Program-made: the position numbers and the translations under genes
Shown: in pieces, positions 22,048 through 30,464 of the stretch
Layout of the letters: each line of letters opens with the position of its first letter
Position numbering within the stretch: position 1 is the stretch's first letter
The notes under the pieces: model-generated
What the model was told of the DNA's origin: nothing
Databases searched by the model: none
The model's input: the letters and a program-made list of their open reading frames with translations, nothing else
DNA from: a virus
Strand: one strand, 5' to 3'
Virus record (IMG/VR): IMGVR_UViG_3300034061_005594
Location: 1-37,999 of that record
Length of the DNA: 37,999 nt

Positions 22048-23106
22048 TTATTCTATAGTTTGTAGTTTGTTTAATTGTTCTTCGAAAGAAAGTAATCTTT
22101 TTTCAAGATATCCTTCGAAATGGTTTATTACACTTTGTTTGAAGGTTTCTGGTGAAGTAAGTTTTTCTACAGTTTTTTCCATTTCAATTAGTAGATTTTC
22201 ATTAATATTATCCTCCAACCAATTCTGTAAAAAGTCTGCAATGTAATCTACAATTTCGTTTTTGTTATTAATCCATAGACCATTATCCTCACTCATCCAT
22301 TCAGGTATCATTCTTGGTACAATACCCATACAAGGAACACCACATTTCATTGATTCTAATGGAAATGTTCCGAAGGAACTAACATCGTCTAACCAAACGG
22401 ATAAGAAACACTTTTGTAAATTATCTGCAAACTCAGATTCACTCATACCTCTCATATCTCTAAATGTAACCCATCTATATTGTGGGAATTTAAGGTAAAA
22501 TTGTTTGATAACATTTAACCCTTCTCTTTGATCTCTAGAGTGGATTCCGATAATTGGATTTGCAGGTAAAGAATTCTTTTTGAATTTGTCTGATATTACT
22601 GGTGGGACAACATCAATTGATACATTCTTCATCAAGTTAGAAAGATATTCTTTTTGTTGCTCTGATGTTGTTATACATTTTAAGAAACCTAATTGATTCC
22701 AAGATTGTCCTGGTTGTAAAGTTTCTAAAACATAATCGTATGATTGTGATAATACAATTTTACCACAAGGTAAGTTACTGATTTGACTCATTACAAATCC
22801 ATATAACTCAGGTACAACAATAAAGTCTTCAGGTGCAACTTGAAGTTTTTGACCATCGATTGAAATGTGTGGTATTTTCATAAAATCAGAATCTAACCAA
22901 GTTGAGACACCGGTATAATCCTCTTTTTCATGTAAGATAAATACGTTGTAATCCTTATCAAATAAAGTTTTAGCCATTTGATAAATGTAAGCTATTGAAG
23001 CTTTTGCATTTCCTTTAGTATCTTGTACTAAAAAATAAATTCTGGATTTTTTTTCTTTGAGATTCAATATTGAATTCTCAATTTTTTCAATTTGTTCGCT
23101 ATTCAT
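22048..23106 (-). CDS. Glycosyltransferase, GT-B fold (GT4-like)
   Basis: 352 residues. The N-terminal Rossmann half (SRIYFLVQDTKGNAKASIAY) and a C-terminal half with the GT4-type donor-binding pattern (FLSVWLDDVSSFGTFPLESM, then KCGVPCMGIVPRMIPEWM), where the acidic residue and 'P.E.M..G.P' block are diagnostic. The middle block NPIIGIHSRDQREGLNVIKQ corresponds to the usual 'v.G.l...KG' start of the second domain. Spacing to both neighbours is 1-2 bases, so it is one operon with the GT-A gene. Acceptor and donor sugar unknown. Confidence 0.82.
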   Translation of the reverse strand: MNSEQIEKIENSILNLKEKKSRIYFLVQDTKGNAKASIAYIYQMAKTLFDKDYNVFILHEKEDYTGVSTWLDSDFMKIPHISIDGQKLQVAPEDFIVVPELYGFVMSQISNLPCGKIVLSQSYDYVLETLQPGQSWNQLGFLKCITTSEQQKEYLSNLMKNVSIDVVPPVISDKFKKNSLPANPIIGIHSRDQREGLNVIKQFYLKFPQYRWVTFRDMRGMSESEFADNLQKCFLSVWLDDVSSFGTFPLESMKCGVPCMGIVPRMIPEWMSEDNGLWINNKNEIVDYIADFLQNWLEDNINENLLIEMEKTVEKLTSPETFKQSVINHFEGYLEKRLLSFEEQLNKLQTIE

Positions 23107-23108
23107 AG

Positions 23109-23378
23109 TTAAATTTTGTTTATCAATTTTTTATATAATAAGGAATTAAATGCCAATCTAAATGGTATAGATAGTTCTGTACTTTTCATACCCAAGGTTT
23201 CATCAGCTTCTTCATTTTCAACAATTAGTGTTTCAATCATCATTTTAATCATTTCATATTTGACAACACTAATATGATTTTGAGGATTACCTGTGTAGTC
23301 AGTAGGTGGGTCGACATTAATATACTTTTCGATGGTATCAATATCGAAATAATAGTTTTCTCCGAGTATTTTTAACAT
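23109..23378 (-). CDS. Hypothetical protein (89 aa)
   Basis: 89 residues, acidic: MLKILGENYYFDIDTIEKYI, then NVDPPTDYTGNPQNHISVVK, YEMIKMMIETLIVENEEADE and a basic end. Resembles short uncharacterised T4-like phage proteins with the 'YYfDid.i..yi' opening, but I cannot name a family. Two bases separate it from each neighbour, so it is a real operon member. Confidence 0.72.
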   Translation of the reverse strand: MLKILGENYYFDIDTIEKYINVDPPTDYTGNPQNHISVVKYEMIKMMIETLIVENEEADETLGMKSTELSIPFRLAFNSLLYKKLINKI

Positions 23379-23380
23379 TA

Positions 23381-24025
23381 TTATAAATTTTTTAGAATTA
23401 TATCCAAATCCTTTAATTTTTTTATTGTGTGGTACATTTTAATATCTTTATTATAGTCCGTTTCGAACTTAATTAAGATTTTGTCATTTGGATGATTTAA
23501 TAATAAGTTAGGATTTGCCGTAAGTAAAACATCAAATTCATCCCAAATCTTATTTTGTGTAACATTTGAATAAAAAACAACCTTCTCTAATTCACAACCA
23601 AATTTGGATAAAAAGAAAAGGGATGCTGGTTTTGATTTTCCTATTTCATCAGACACAATTAAAAAATCAATAGTATCTCTATATTTTACATAAGTTTCAT
23701 TCAAGTCACTGAACGTTGACATTTCTGTAGAGGGTGCATGACCAAATAACTCCATACAATATTCTTCATACATAAATGAAAAATACTCTTCTCTACTTTG
23801 AAATGCGAAATGTGATTCTAAATCAATAGATGTGATAGGTGATAATAGTTTGTATTCAAATGGTTCAGGTAACGTTTCCATTTCGGTGTTACCAGACAAA
23901 TCTATTGTGTACGTTGGATTTGAAACATCACTTTGATTTCCATCAATTAAATGTTTTTCATATAAATGTTTGAATTTTCCAATGGTATCTCTAAGTACAC
24001 CATTAATTTCAATTGCTATTCTCAT
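23381..24025 (-). CDS. HAD-like protein with altered motif I
   Basis: 214 residues. The fold looks like a haloacid dehalogenase: an N-terminal strand then NGVLRDT, and a C-terminal series (FLIVSDEIGKSKPASLFFLS, then VVFYSNVTQNKIWDEFDVLL, TANPNLL). The usual nucleophile motif DxDG(T/V) is IEINGVLRDT here, with Glu and Asn in place of the two aspartates, so phosphatase chemistry is doubtful. It overlaps the PhoH stop by one base. It could be a degenerate nucleotidase, a binding protein or a structural relative. Confidence 0.68.
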   Translation of the reverse strand: MRIAIEINGVLRDTIGKFKHLYEKHLIDGNQSDVSNPTYTIDLSGNTEMETLPEPFEYKLLSPITSIDLESHFAFQSREEYFSFMYEEYCMELFGHAPSTEMSTFSDLNETYVKYRDTIDFLIVSDEIGKSKPASLFFLSKFGCELEKVVFYSNVTQNKIWDEFDVLLTANPNLLLNHPNDKILIKFETDYNKDIKMYHTIKKLKDLDIILKNL

Positions 24026-24753
24026 TATTCTTCGTATCTTTTAAGAATTTTTCCGATTAAAGGATTCCTAACAACATCTTTAGTATCAAATTCAAAAACA
24101 CCAACATCATCCAAATCCTTGAATTTTTTTATTGCATCATATAAACCCGAATGTGTTTTATCTTTGTATCTATCAGTTTGTTCTAAGTCACCACTGATAA
24201 AAAATTTACTATTGAAACCAATCCTAGTCAATAGAAGTTTCATTTGATTTGGGGTTGAATTTTGAGCTTCTTCAAATATTAAAATTGAGTTGTCAATGTT
24301 CATACCTCTCATATAAGCCAAGGCAAATACTTCAATAACATCGATTTCTTTAAGTTTTTCTCTTGTTTCCTTCCCTATTATTTTGTTCATTAAATAGTAT
24401 GATGGAAAAATATAAGGGTCTAATTTTTCTTCTACATTACCAGGAAGAGATCCCAATTTTTCTTCAGCCTCAACTGCGGGTCTAACTATTATTATTTTCT
24501 CGTAAGGTGAGTTTGGGTCAGCTAAAATATCTATTGCAGCTTTCATTGCAATATACGATTTACCAACACCTGCGGGACCTGAACAAATAGTTATCTGATT
24601 TTTTTTGAGTAAGTCATAATATAATTTTTGATTATCAGATAAAAATTTTTCTTTTGATTTTTTTTTAATAATTTCACAAATTATTTCCTTTCTTGTCTTT
24701 CTTGGTTCCTCGTTATTTTGAGGTTGTGTTGGTTTTTTTCTTGTTGCCATCAA
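24025..24753 (-). CDS. phoH: PhoH-like ATPase
   Basis: P-loop ATPase of the PhoH family, very common in phages and of uncertain role (RNA metabolism or stress are proposed). 242 residues. Walker A SGPAGVGKSYIAMKAA near residue 60, conserved IIIVRPAVEAEEKLGSLPGN (the PhoH signature 'RP.v..ge.lGflPG'), Walker B ILIFEEAQN, and FISGDLEQTD followed by RNPLIGKILKRYEE at the end. The N-terminal 35 residues are Lys-rich and probably flexible. One base after Gmd upstream and overlapping the next gene; part of a long minus-strand transcript. Confidence 0.94.
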   Translation of the reverse strand: MMATRKKPTQPQNNEEPRKTRKEIICEIIKKKSKEKFLSDNQKLYYDLLKKNQITICSGPAGVGKSYIAMKAAIDILADPNSPYEKIIIVRPAVEAEEKLGSLPGNVEEKLDPYIFPSYYLMNKIIGKETREKLKEIDVIEVFALAYMRGMNIDNSILIFEEAQNSTPNQMKLLLTRIGFNSKFFISGDLEQTDRYKDKTHSGLYDAIKKFKDLDDVGVFEFDTKDVVRNPLIGKILKRYEE

Positions 24754-25728
24754 TTATTTATTTTTATAAAAATCTAACCAGTATTCAATCATTTCGTCTA
24801 ACATAGTTTCAAATGTGTAGTTATGACTCCAACCAGTTGTTTTAATTAATTTAGATGAATCACCTTTCAAGTTGTGTAATTCTTCAGGTCTTAAAAACTT
24901 TTCATCAACTTTAACATAATTATTATAATCCAAATCTAAATAGGAAAATACATATTCACATAAATCTCTAACTGAGTGTGAAATACCCGTAGCACAAACA
25001 AAATCATCAGGTTTTTCCAATTGCAAAATTTCCCACATAGCGTTTACATAATCTTTAGCGTGTCCCCAATCTCTAGTTGCATCTAAATTACCTAGTTTTA
25101 ATTCATTAGATAATCCTAGTTTAATTTTAACAGCTTCTTTACATACTTTGTTTGTGACAAAATTTGTTCCCCTTCGAGGTGATTCATGGTTAAACAAAAT
25201 ACCATTAGAAATGAACATCTTGTAAGAATTTCTGTAGTTTCTACAAATGTTGTAACTAAAAACTTTTGCACAACCATAAGGTGAGACTGGATTCATAGGT
25301 GTTGTTTCCCTTTGATATCCATCACTATCAACCGAATTTCCGAACATTTCAGAGGATGATGCTTGATAAATCTTTGTGTCAGGTTTGATTAATTTTACCG
25401 CTTCTAGTAAATTTAGAGTCCCTAATCCAGTTGTATTACAAGTGTAAATGGGTTGTTCAAACGAAATTTTTACATGTGATTGTGCAGCGAGATTATAAAT
25501 TTCATCTGGTTGAACTTTTTGAATAATATTAATTATTGAGGACAAGTCAGTCAAATCAGCATAATATAAAGTAATTTTGTCATAAACTTTATTTAATCTC
25601 ATTGTCTGATTTTCGGTTATTGAGTTTCTTTTTAACGTACCATACACATCATAACCTTTATCTAACAATAATTCTGTTAAATATGAACCATCTTGTCCAT
25701 TTATACCTGTGATTAAAGCTCTTTTCAT
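24754..25728 (-). CDS. gmd: GDP-mannose 4,6-dehydratase
   Basis: Converts GDP-D-mannose to GDP-4-keto-6-deoxy-D-mannose, the branch point for GDP-fucose, rhamnose and dideoxy sugars. 324 residues, normal length. The NAD(P) motif is ALITGINGQDGSYLTELLLD at residues 4-23. DVYGTLKRNS follows; the active-site SSEMFG supplies the Ser/Thr, and the YxxxK pair lies in VSPYGCAKVFSYNI. NHESPRRGTNFVTNKV and DATRDWGHAKDYVNAMWEIL are Gmd signatures. Downstream partners on the same strand include a GDP-fucose-synthase-like SDR and a ColD-like enzyme, both able to use its product. Confidence 0.95.
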   Translation of the reverse strand: MKRALITGINGQDGSYLTELLLDKGYDVYGTLKRNSITENQTMRLNKVYDKITLYYADLTDLSSIINIIQKVQPDEIYNLAAQSHVKISFEQPIYTCNTTGLGTLNLLEAVKLIKPDTKIYQASSSEMFGNSVDSDGYQRETTPMNPVSPYGCAKVFSYNICRNYRNSYKMFISNGILFNHESPRRGTNFVTNKVCKEAVKIKLGLSNELKLGNLDATRDWGHAKDYVNAMWEILQLEKPDDFVCATGISHSVRDLCEYVFSYLDLDYNNYVKVDEKFLRPEELHNLKGDSSKLIKTTGWSHNYTFETMLDEMIEYWLDFYKNK

Positions 25729-25729
25729 T

Positions 25730-26407
25730 TTATGAAATAAGTTTGAAAGTTAAATTTGGATTTATTAATATAGAAAAAGTTGATAAATTAGATTTACTAC
25801 AAATAAAAGTTTTTGTTTTAGATAAAGTAAAAACACCGAATATTAATTCATTTATATGATTTTTATTTTCTTTGAAAAAGGGTAAAGCACCATTAATTGA
25901 AGTAAAATCGTCATATGTGATTATCATATTACCATATCTTTTTTTGAACTTTAAGGTGTCATCTGAATTATCACACATCAAGAAAATGTTTTTGAAATTT
26001 TGACTTTCAATAGTATTAAATATTTTTTGCAAATCAACTACTTTGTGATGTTGGTATATATCTGTTGCACGTCTATGAACACCTATTGTATTATCAAAAT
26101 TTATTTCCAAATGTCTTTTTGCTAAAAGTAACTTGAATTCATCATTCGGAATAAAAAAATTATCGATGACATATTTAGAAAATTGTCTAACTTCAAAATC
26201 ATAAGAAAATGGATTATAACAATCCAAATTTAGAATATTTTGAGTTAATTCGATATTTTCATATAAGTGTTTTTGATTTATAAAGTCAAAATTACCTTGC
26301 ATGAAACTAATTTCAAACAAATTATTATTACCATAACCAGGAATATCAACTAAATCATGATAATACTTAATGTCTTTTTTTCCATTAATTTTTACATAAT
26401 TTATCAT
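25730..26407 (-). CDS. Fucosyltransferase-like protein (GT23/GT11-type fold)
   Basis: 225 residues from ATG 26407 (a GTG at 26416 is also in frame but less likely). Motifs: IGVHRRATDIYQHHKVVDLQ resembles the basic HxRR donor-binding loop of alpha-1,2/1,6-fucosyltransferases, and FLMCDNSDDTLKFKKRYG then TLSKTKTFICSKSNLSTFSI resembles their C-terminal 'D......l..sd..i.s.SSfs' block. It lies between Gmd and the ColD-like gene. A transferase for the GDP-sugar made by its neighbours is the natural reading, but the subfamily is uncertain. Confidence 0.65.
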   Translation of the reverse strand: MINYVKINGKKDIKYYHDLVDIPGYGNNNLFEISFMQGNFDFINQKHLYENIELTQNILNLDCYNPFSYDFEVRQFSKYVIDNFFIPNDEFKLLLAKRHLEINFDNTIGVHRRATDIYQHHKVVDLQKIFNTIESQNFKNIFLMCDNSDDTLKFKKRYGNMIITYDDFTSINGALPFFKENKNHINELIFGVFTLSKTKTFICSKSNLSTFSILINPNLTFKLIS

Positions 26408-26479
26408 ATTTAGCACCGACTCAGTTAAATATGAAACAATCCTCTGAATTGTTGTTTCCCCCTTGCCGGTTTATATAAT

Positions 26480-27631
26480 CTATTCATTATTTATAATTTT
26501 ACTTATGAAATTTATATCATCTATTTTTAAGTCTTGGTGGTTTGGGATATAAAATCCGAACTCATTTATTTTTTCACAATTGGGTAACTCTACGTAACCA
26601 AACTTTTCATACCACATAGGTTTTTTTGACATATTACCAGCAATAAGAGGTCTTACTTCAACATTACCTGAGATTAATCTACTTACAATTTCCTTTTTGT
26701 TAACTGAAACTATGGGTAATGCGAAATTGGAAACAAAGTCATCTTTTTTTTCTGTTAGATGAATTTCATTTATTTTAATAGAATTAATGTAATGCTTAAA
26801 ATTTTTATTTCTCTTAGTTGAGAAATCGTCAAGTTTATCTATAGCTCTAATACCGATGAAGGCTTGTAAATCTGTAGATCTCAAGTTAAATCCGGGTACG
26901 TAAAAATTATACAAAGAGTCAAAATCAGAAACATTGTATTTTTCCCTTAGTTCTACTTGTTTACTAATTGGTAAGTCCCTATCCCATCCGTGACTTCTCA
27001 TCATCAAAAGTAGATGATAGAAATCCTCATCATTAGTATTAATAAATCCACCTTCAATCGTACTCAAATGATGTCCAAAATACATAGAAAAAAAAGATGC
27101 GAAACCAAATGACCCTAAATATTTTCCTTGAAATTTAGAACCCATACTTTCACAAACATCTTCAAATAATAATACGCCATACTTTTCACAAAGAGAAATA
27201 ATTTCATTCATATTTGGTACTAATCCTAATGGTGAAACTAAAATCATACAAGAGGGTGAATGTTCCTTAAAAATTTTTTCTAAATGGGTTAAATCACATG
27301 ATAAGTCTTCTAAATTACAATCACACATAATTGGTTCCATACCTAATAAAATTGGTGAACTTACATCCGTAGCCCAACTTAAACCTGGTACAACTATTTT
27401 TTTGTTCCTTAACTTACCTAATTCTAAAATAGCCGCCAGAGTCAATAAAATAGCCGATGAGCCAGAATTAACATAGACAGAATATTTTGTACCAATTTTT
27501 TTTGCCCACTTTTTTTCTAATTCAAAGGTTAAATTTCCTTTTGTTAATTTGGGTATTTCATCTTGATTCAACCAATCTATAAGATATTTGATATCTTCTT
27601 TATCTATTGTGTCACTAACTAATTTAATCAT
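26480..27631 (-). CDS. DegT-fold PLP enzyme with His-His in place of catalytic Lys (ColD/RfbH-like dehydratase)
   Basis: 383 residues, sugar aminotransferase fold. Typical blocks: VNSGSSAILLTLAAILELG (PLP phosphate), LLFEDVCESMGSKFQGKYLG, PGFNLRSTDLQAFIGI and VEVRPLIAGN. In normal DegT aminotransferases a Lys in 'SFH..K.ittGEGG' binds PLP; here the segment is SMYFGHHLSTIEGG (residues 182-195), with His187-His188. The same replacement defines the 3-dehydratases ColD (GDP-4-keto-6-deoxymannose) and RfbH (CDP sugar). With Gmd nearby, a GDP-4-keto-6-deoxymannose 3-dehydratase giving a colitose-type 3,6-dideoxy sugar is the best guess. RSHGWDRDLP and the C-terminal GFYIPNHQDL also match ColD. Overlaps the next upstream gene by 8 bases. 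Confidence 0.8.
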   Translation of the reverse strand: MIKLVSDTIDKEDIKYLIDWLNQDEIPKLTKGNLTFELEKKWAKKIGTKYSVYVNSGSSAILLTLAAILELGKLRNKKIVVPGLSWATDVSSPILLGMEPIMCDCNLEDLSCDLTHLEKIFKEHSPSCMILVSPLGLVPNMNEIISLCEKYGVLLFEDVCESMGSKFQGKYLGSFGFASFFSMYFGHHLSTIEGGFINTNDEDFYHLLLMMRSHGWDRDLPISKQVELREKYNVSDFDSLYNFYVPGFNLRSTDLQAFIGIRAIDKLDDFSTKRNKNFKHYINSIKINEIHLTEKKDDFVSNFALPIVSVNKKEIVSRLISGNVEVRPLIAGNMSKKPMWYEKFGYVELPNCEKINEFGFYIPNHQDLKIDDINFISKIINNE

Positions 27632-28526
27632 AATAACTTTTATAAACTAACTTTATTCCTTCAGCTAATTTTAATGGTGAAAAGTTAGGTAGTAAAGTCT
27701 TTATTTTTTCAATTGACACATCTTTTCTGTATTGACCATTAGGTTTGGTTTTATCCCAAAAAACTTTTATGTGCTTGGCATCACAAGATTCTAGTGCAAT
27801 ATCAACCATTTGTTTTATGGATAAATTTTCTTCTACGGCAACATTAAAACTTTCAAAAATGTCTTCCGTTAAAACTTTGTAAATCACTCTTGCGAAATCT
27901 TCTGCGTACATAAACTGACGAAGAGGAGAACCATCACCATATAAAGTAATAAATTCATCATTATTTTTTTTAGCTACATAAATTTTTTTAATCAATGCAG
28001 TTATAAAATGACTATTCACTTCATCGTCTTTATCCCCAACACCATATAAATTACATGGTGTTAAATATTGATATTTTGTACCATATTGTTTGTTGTAACT
28101 ATCTATTTGAACAGCTAAGTTTCTTTTAGCATATCCATAAGAAAAATTAGTATGAGTTGGTGGTCCTAAATGTAAATCACTTTCACTCATTGGGTAACTT
28201 TCTACAACATCTGGGAATATACAAGTACTTAAAATACCAATAAAACGTTCAACATTATTTTTTCTTGCATAATCAACAATAAGAGTATTCATTAAAACGT
28301 TTTGGGTGAAATATTCGGCAGGAAAATTTATATTATCTATAATACCTCCTACTTTAGCTGCTAAATGTATTATAGTTTGAGGTTTTTCAACCTCAAACAT
28401 TTTTTTTACTTCAATTTCAGATGTTAAATCATAATCTACAGACGACAAATATTTCGCATTGGGTAATAATTTTTGGAGTGCTTTACCAACTAAACCCGAA
28501 CCTCCTGTTACTACAATTTTTTTCAT
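27624..28526 (-). CDS. fcl: GDP-L-fucose synthase-like (or ColC-like) epimerase/reductase
   Basis: 300 residues from ATG 28526, which places MKKIVVTGGSGLVGKALQKL at the N-terminus (Rossmann GxxGxxG) and avoids overlap with the gene before. IIHLAAKVGGI, the active-site SSTC-like GILSTCIFP, the YxxxK pair in NFSYGYAKRNLAVQ, and LYGDGSPLRQFMYAEDFARV are hallmarks of GDP-fucose synthase. It would turn the Gmd product into GDP-L-fucose. The colitose reductase ColC has similar fold and chemistry, so with the ColD-like gene directly downstream it could instead finish GDP-colitose. Gene symbol given for the family. Confidence 0.88.
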   Translation of the reverse strand: MKKIVVTGGSGLVGKALQKLLPNAKYLSSVDYDLTSEIEVKKMFEVEKPQTIIHLAAKVGGIIDNINFPAEYFTQNVLMNTLIVDYARKNNVERFIGILSTCIFPDVVESYPMSESDLHLGPPTHTNFSYGYAKRNLAVQIDSYNKQYGTKYQYLTPCNLYGVGDKDDEVNSHFITALIKKIYVAKKNNDEFITLYGDGSPLRQFMYAEDFARVIYKVLTEDIFESFNVAVEENLSIKQMVDIALESCDAKHIKVFWDKTKPNGQYRKDVSIEKIKTLLPNFSPLKLAEGIKLVYKSYYD

Positions 28527-28527
28527 A

Positions 28528-29322
28528 CTATATTTTAATCCACTGTTCACAATACAAATCATTTGTATTATGGTTTTTTAATTTTTCACCAAACCATTTT
28601 TTTGGTGCGACTACTTTTTTATTTTCATTTTTATTTAACCACGCACCCCACCAACTGAAACTTGAATTTGCAATTATATTATGGTCACATAAGGACATCA
28701 AATACAACTCTTCAAAATCATTGAATCCACTTACAAAAGTTTTATTTTTAAGAAAAGAAAAGTTGTCTTTACACCAATTGATATCGTCAGAAAAAATTAA
28801 GTAATTTGTATCTTGACCAATAATTTCAGTAGCTTTTTTATAATAATTAATATCTAACAAACAATGATAATCACTCAAGTGAACGTAATCACCTCTTCTG
28901 ACATGGATTGAACAAGATTTTATATTGGGAAATTTTTCAAGGAAAAAATTTACTTTATTTATGGTGTTTTTATTAGGTTCAAACAATTCTAAAATGTTTT
29001 TTCTATATACATTAAAATATTTTTCACTTTGGAAATACCCTCTTATTTCTAAATTGTTAGTTGTATTTGGTATTGGTACAAATGAAAATTCCTTTTCAAC
29101 ATAAACATCATCTATGTTTGTTTTTTTCTGAAAAGGAATTTTTCTTAATAAATCTTCTTTGTAAAATGAAAAATGTTTGTGTGGAGTATTGTCCATAATT
29201 TCATCACAATAAAAATATTTACCATCCCTCATTGCCACAGAATATCCTGCAGCAATTTGAAACATCATATTTCCCAAACCTCCCATCAATTTTGTGATAA
29301 TACTATAATTATTATTTTCCAT
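28528..29322 (-). CDS. Alpha-1,2-fucosyltransferase-like (GT11), copy 1
   Basis: 264 residues from ATG 29322, chosen because it aligns with the start of the paralogue at 35167. GT11 motifs: MGGLGNMMFQIAAGYSVA at the N-terminus, SIHVRRGDYVHL (the HxRRGD basic motif that binds GDP-fucose), LIFSDDINWCKDNF, and LMSLCDHNIIANSSFSWWGA with the conserved SxFSWW. It transfers fucose, or a related GDP-linked deoxy sugar, onto a glycan. Paralogous along its full length with 35167-35961 (more than half the residues identical by eye). Just downstream of the HAD gene, overlapping it by 11 bases. Confidence 0.92.
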   Translation of the reverse strand: MENNNYSIITKLMGGLGNMMFQIAAGYSVAMRDGKYFYCDEIMDNTPHKHFSFYKEDLLRKIPFQKKTNIDDVYVEKEFSFVPIPNTTNNLEIRGYFQSEKYFNVYRKNILELFEPNKNTINKVNFFLEKFPNIKSCSIHVRRGDYVHLSDYHCLLDINYYKKATEIIGQDTNYLIFSDDINWCKDNFSFLKNKTFVSGFNDFEELYLMSLCDHNIIANSSFSWWGAWLNKNENKKVVAPKKWFGEKLKNHNTNDLYCEQWIKI

Positions 29323-29617
29323 CCTTAAAAAAATCTGAATCATTAATTGATTTATCATCTACTAAAACATCAAAATTTAATTTAATTCCTGTTCTTAGTA
29401 AATGAAATTTAACACCCCATTGATTTAATTGTTTTTTTGTAAATTCATACCAATCAATTTTTGTAGTACTACCTCTTGCAGTATCTATCAATATAACATT
29501 TCCATCATCGTATAATTTATTAACCACATAAATTCTTTCAAAAAAAGGATTTGCGTGTTCATAATTACCATTAGTATTAGTACATAAAGTCCCATCCAAA
29601 TCAAAACAATATATCAT
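29312..29617 (-). CDS. Small HAD-family phosphatase-like protein
   Basis: 101 residues. Motif I CFDLDGTLCTN is intact, ILIDTARGSTTK gives motif II, and VLVDDKSIND the acidic motif near the C-terminus. This is a minimal, cap-less HAD as found in polysaccharide loci, where it may remove a phosphate from a sugar intermediate. Its start overlaps the end of the NeuB-like gene by 17 bases and its end overlaps GT11 copy 1 by 11, so the three are coupled. A KdsC/NeuB-pathway phosphatase role is possible but unproven. Confidence 0.82.
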   Translation of the reverse strand: MIYCFDLDGTLCTNTNGNYEHANPFFERIYVVNKLYDDGNVILIDTARGSTTKIDWYEFTKKQLNQWGVKFHLLRTGIKLNFDVLVDDKSINDSDFFKDGK

Positions 29618-30437
29618 TTACTTTCCTAAGTTTTTTAATTATTGGTTTTTCATTATCATAAATAACTTTTACACCATCCCCTAAAACTAATTCCATTTTT
29701 CTTATTCCTGAAACTAGTTCTTCAATATTTTCTATCGAGGCCGATTGATCTGAACCATACATAGTTCTGTCTAAAGTTATGTGGAACTCAATACATTCAC
29801 TACCAATAGCAACCGCACCAAAACAAGGAATCATTCCACTAGCATGATTAGAAAATCCAACTTTTAAGTTAGGGTATTTTCTTTTAAGTGTTAAAATATA
29901 ATTCAAATTTATTTCCTCATCTTTCGTAGGGTAAGTACTTGTACACGCCAAGACGTATTCAACATTTGTTAAAATTGATAATGCCTTGTCTATTTCATCT
30001 TGGGAACTCATACCAGTTGAAACTATTAAAGGTTTATTAGTTTTATTTAGTGCAAGTAAAAAACTTTTATCAGTTAAAAGGGCTGATGGTACTTTGTGAT
30101 ATTTTACGTTACAATTGTTCTCAATCAACTCTAAACTGATTAAATCCCAACAAGATACAATAAAGTCTATACCCAAATTTTTGGTGTAAGTCTCCAATTC
30201 TTTGTATTGTTCAATTGAGAATTCAATTCCTTCTTTTTGTTCTCTAAATGTAGTACCCCAAGGTGATTCTCTAAAACTATTTAGTTCTTCACTAGTATAA
30301 ACTGAATCAATATCTCTTTTTTGGAATTTTACAGCATCACAACCACTTTTTTTAGCTAAATCTATTAATTTTTTTGCTGTAGATAATTCACCATTATGGT
30401 TTATACCAATTTCTGCAATAATGTAATTTTTTTTCAT
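29601..30437 (-). CDS. neuB: NeuB-family nonulosonate synthase, lacking SAF domain
   Basis: Condenses a hexosamine-type sugar with phosphoenolpyruvate to give a nine-carbon sugar acid such as sialic or legionaminic acid. 278 residues. Blocks: IIAEIGINHNGELSTAKKLI, GCDAVKFQKRD, YHKVPSALLT, STGMSSQDEI, YVLACTSTYPTKDEEI, VGFSNHASG, and EFHITLDRTMYGSDQSAS. The TIM-barrel catalytic domain is complete, but the usual C-terminal antifreeze-like (SAF) domain of about 60 residues, found in most 340-350 aa NeuB proteins, is absent. The stop is followed at once by the HAD gene. Substrate specificity is not readable. Confidence 0.9.
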   Translation of the reverse strand: MKKNYIIAEIGINHNGELSTAKKLIDLAKKSGCDAVKFQKRDIDSVYTSEELNSFRESPWGTTFREQKEGIEFSIEQYKELETYTKNLGIDFIVSCWDLISLELIENNCNVKYHKVPSALLTDKSFLLALNKTNKPLIVSTGMSSQDEIDKALSILTNVEYVLACTSTYPTKDEEINLNYILTLKRKYPNLKVGFSNHASGMIPCFGAVAIGSECIEFHITLDRTMYGSDQSASIENIEELVSGIRKMELVLGDGVKVIYDNEKPIIKKLRKVNDILF

Positions 30438-30464
30438 TTTTTTTTATTTTTTTATTTTTTATTT

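Noticed and set aside
26411-26425. On the minus strand this spacer contains GAGTCGGTGCT, which resembles the 3' hairpin of the SpCas9 tracrRNA.
   Set aside because: Only about 11 bases match, the pairing half (AGCACCGAGTC-like arm) is missing, and no Cas gene or repeat array is present. Treated as chance.
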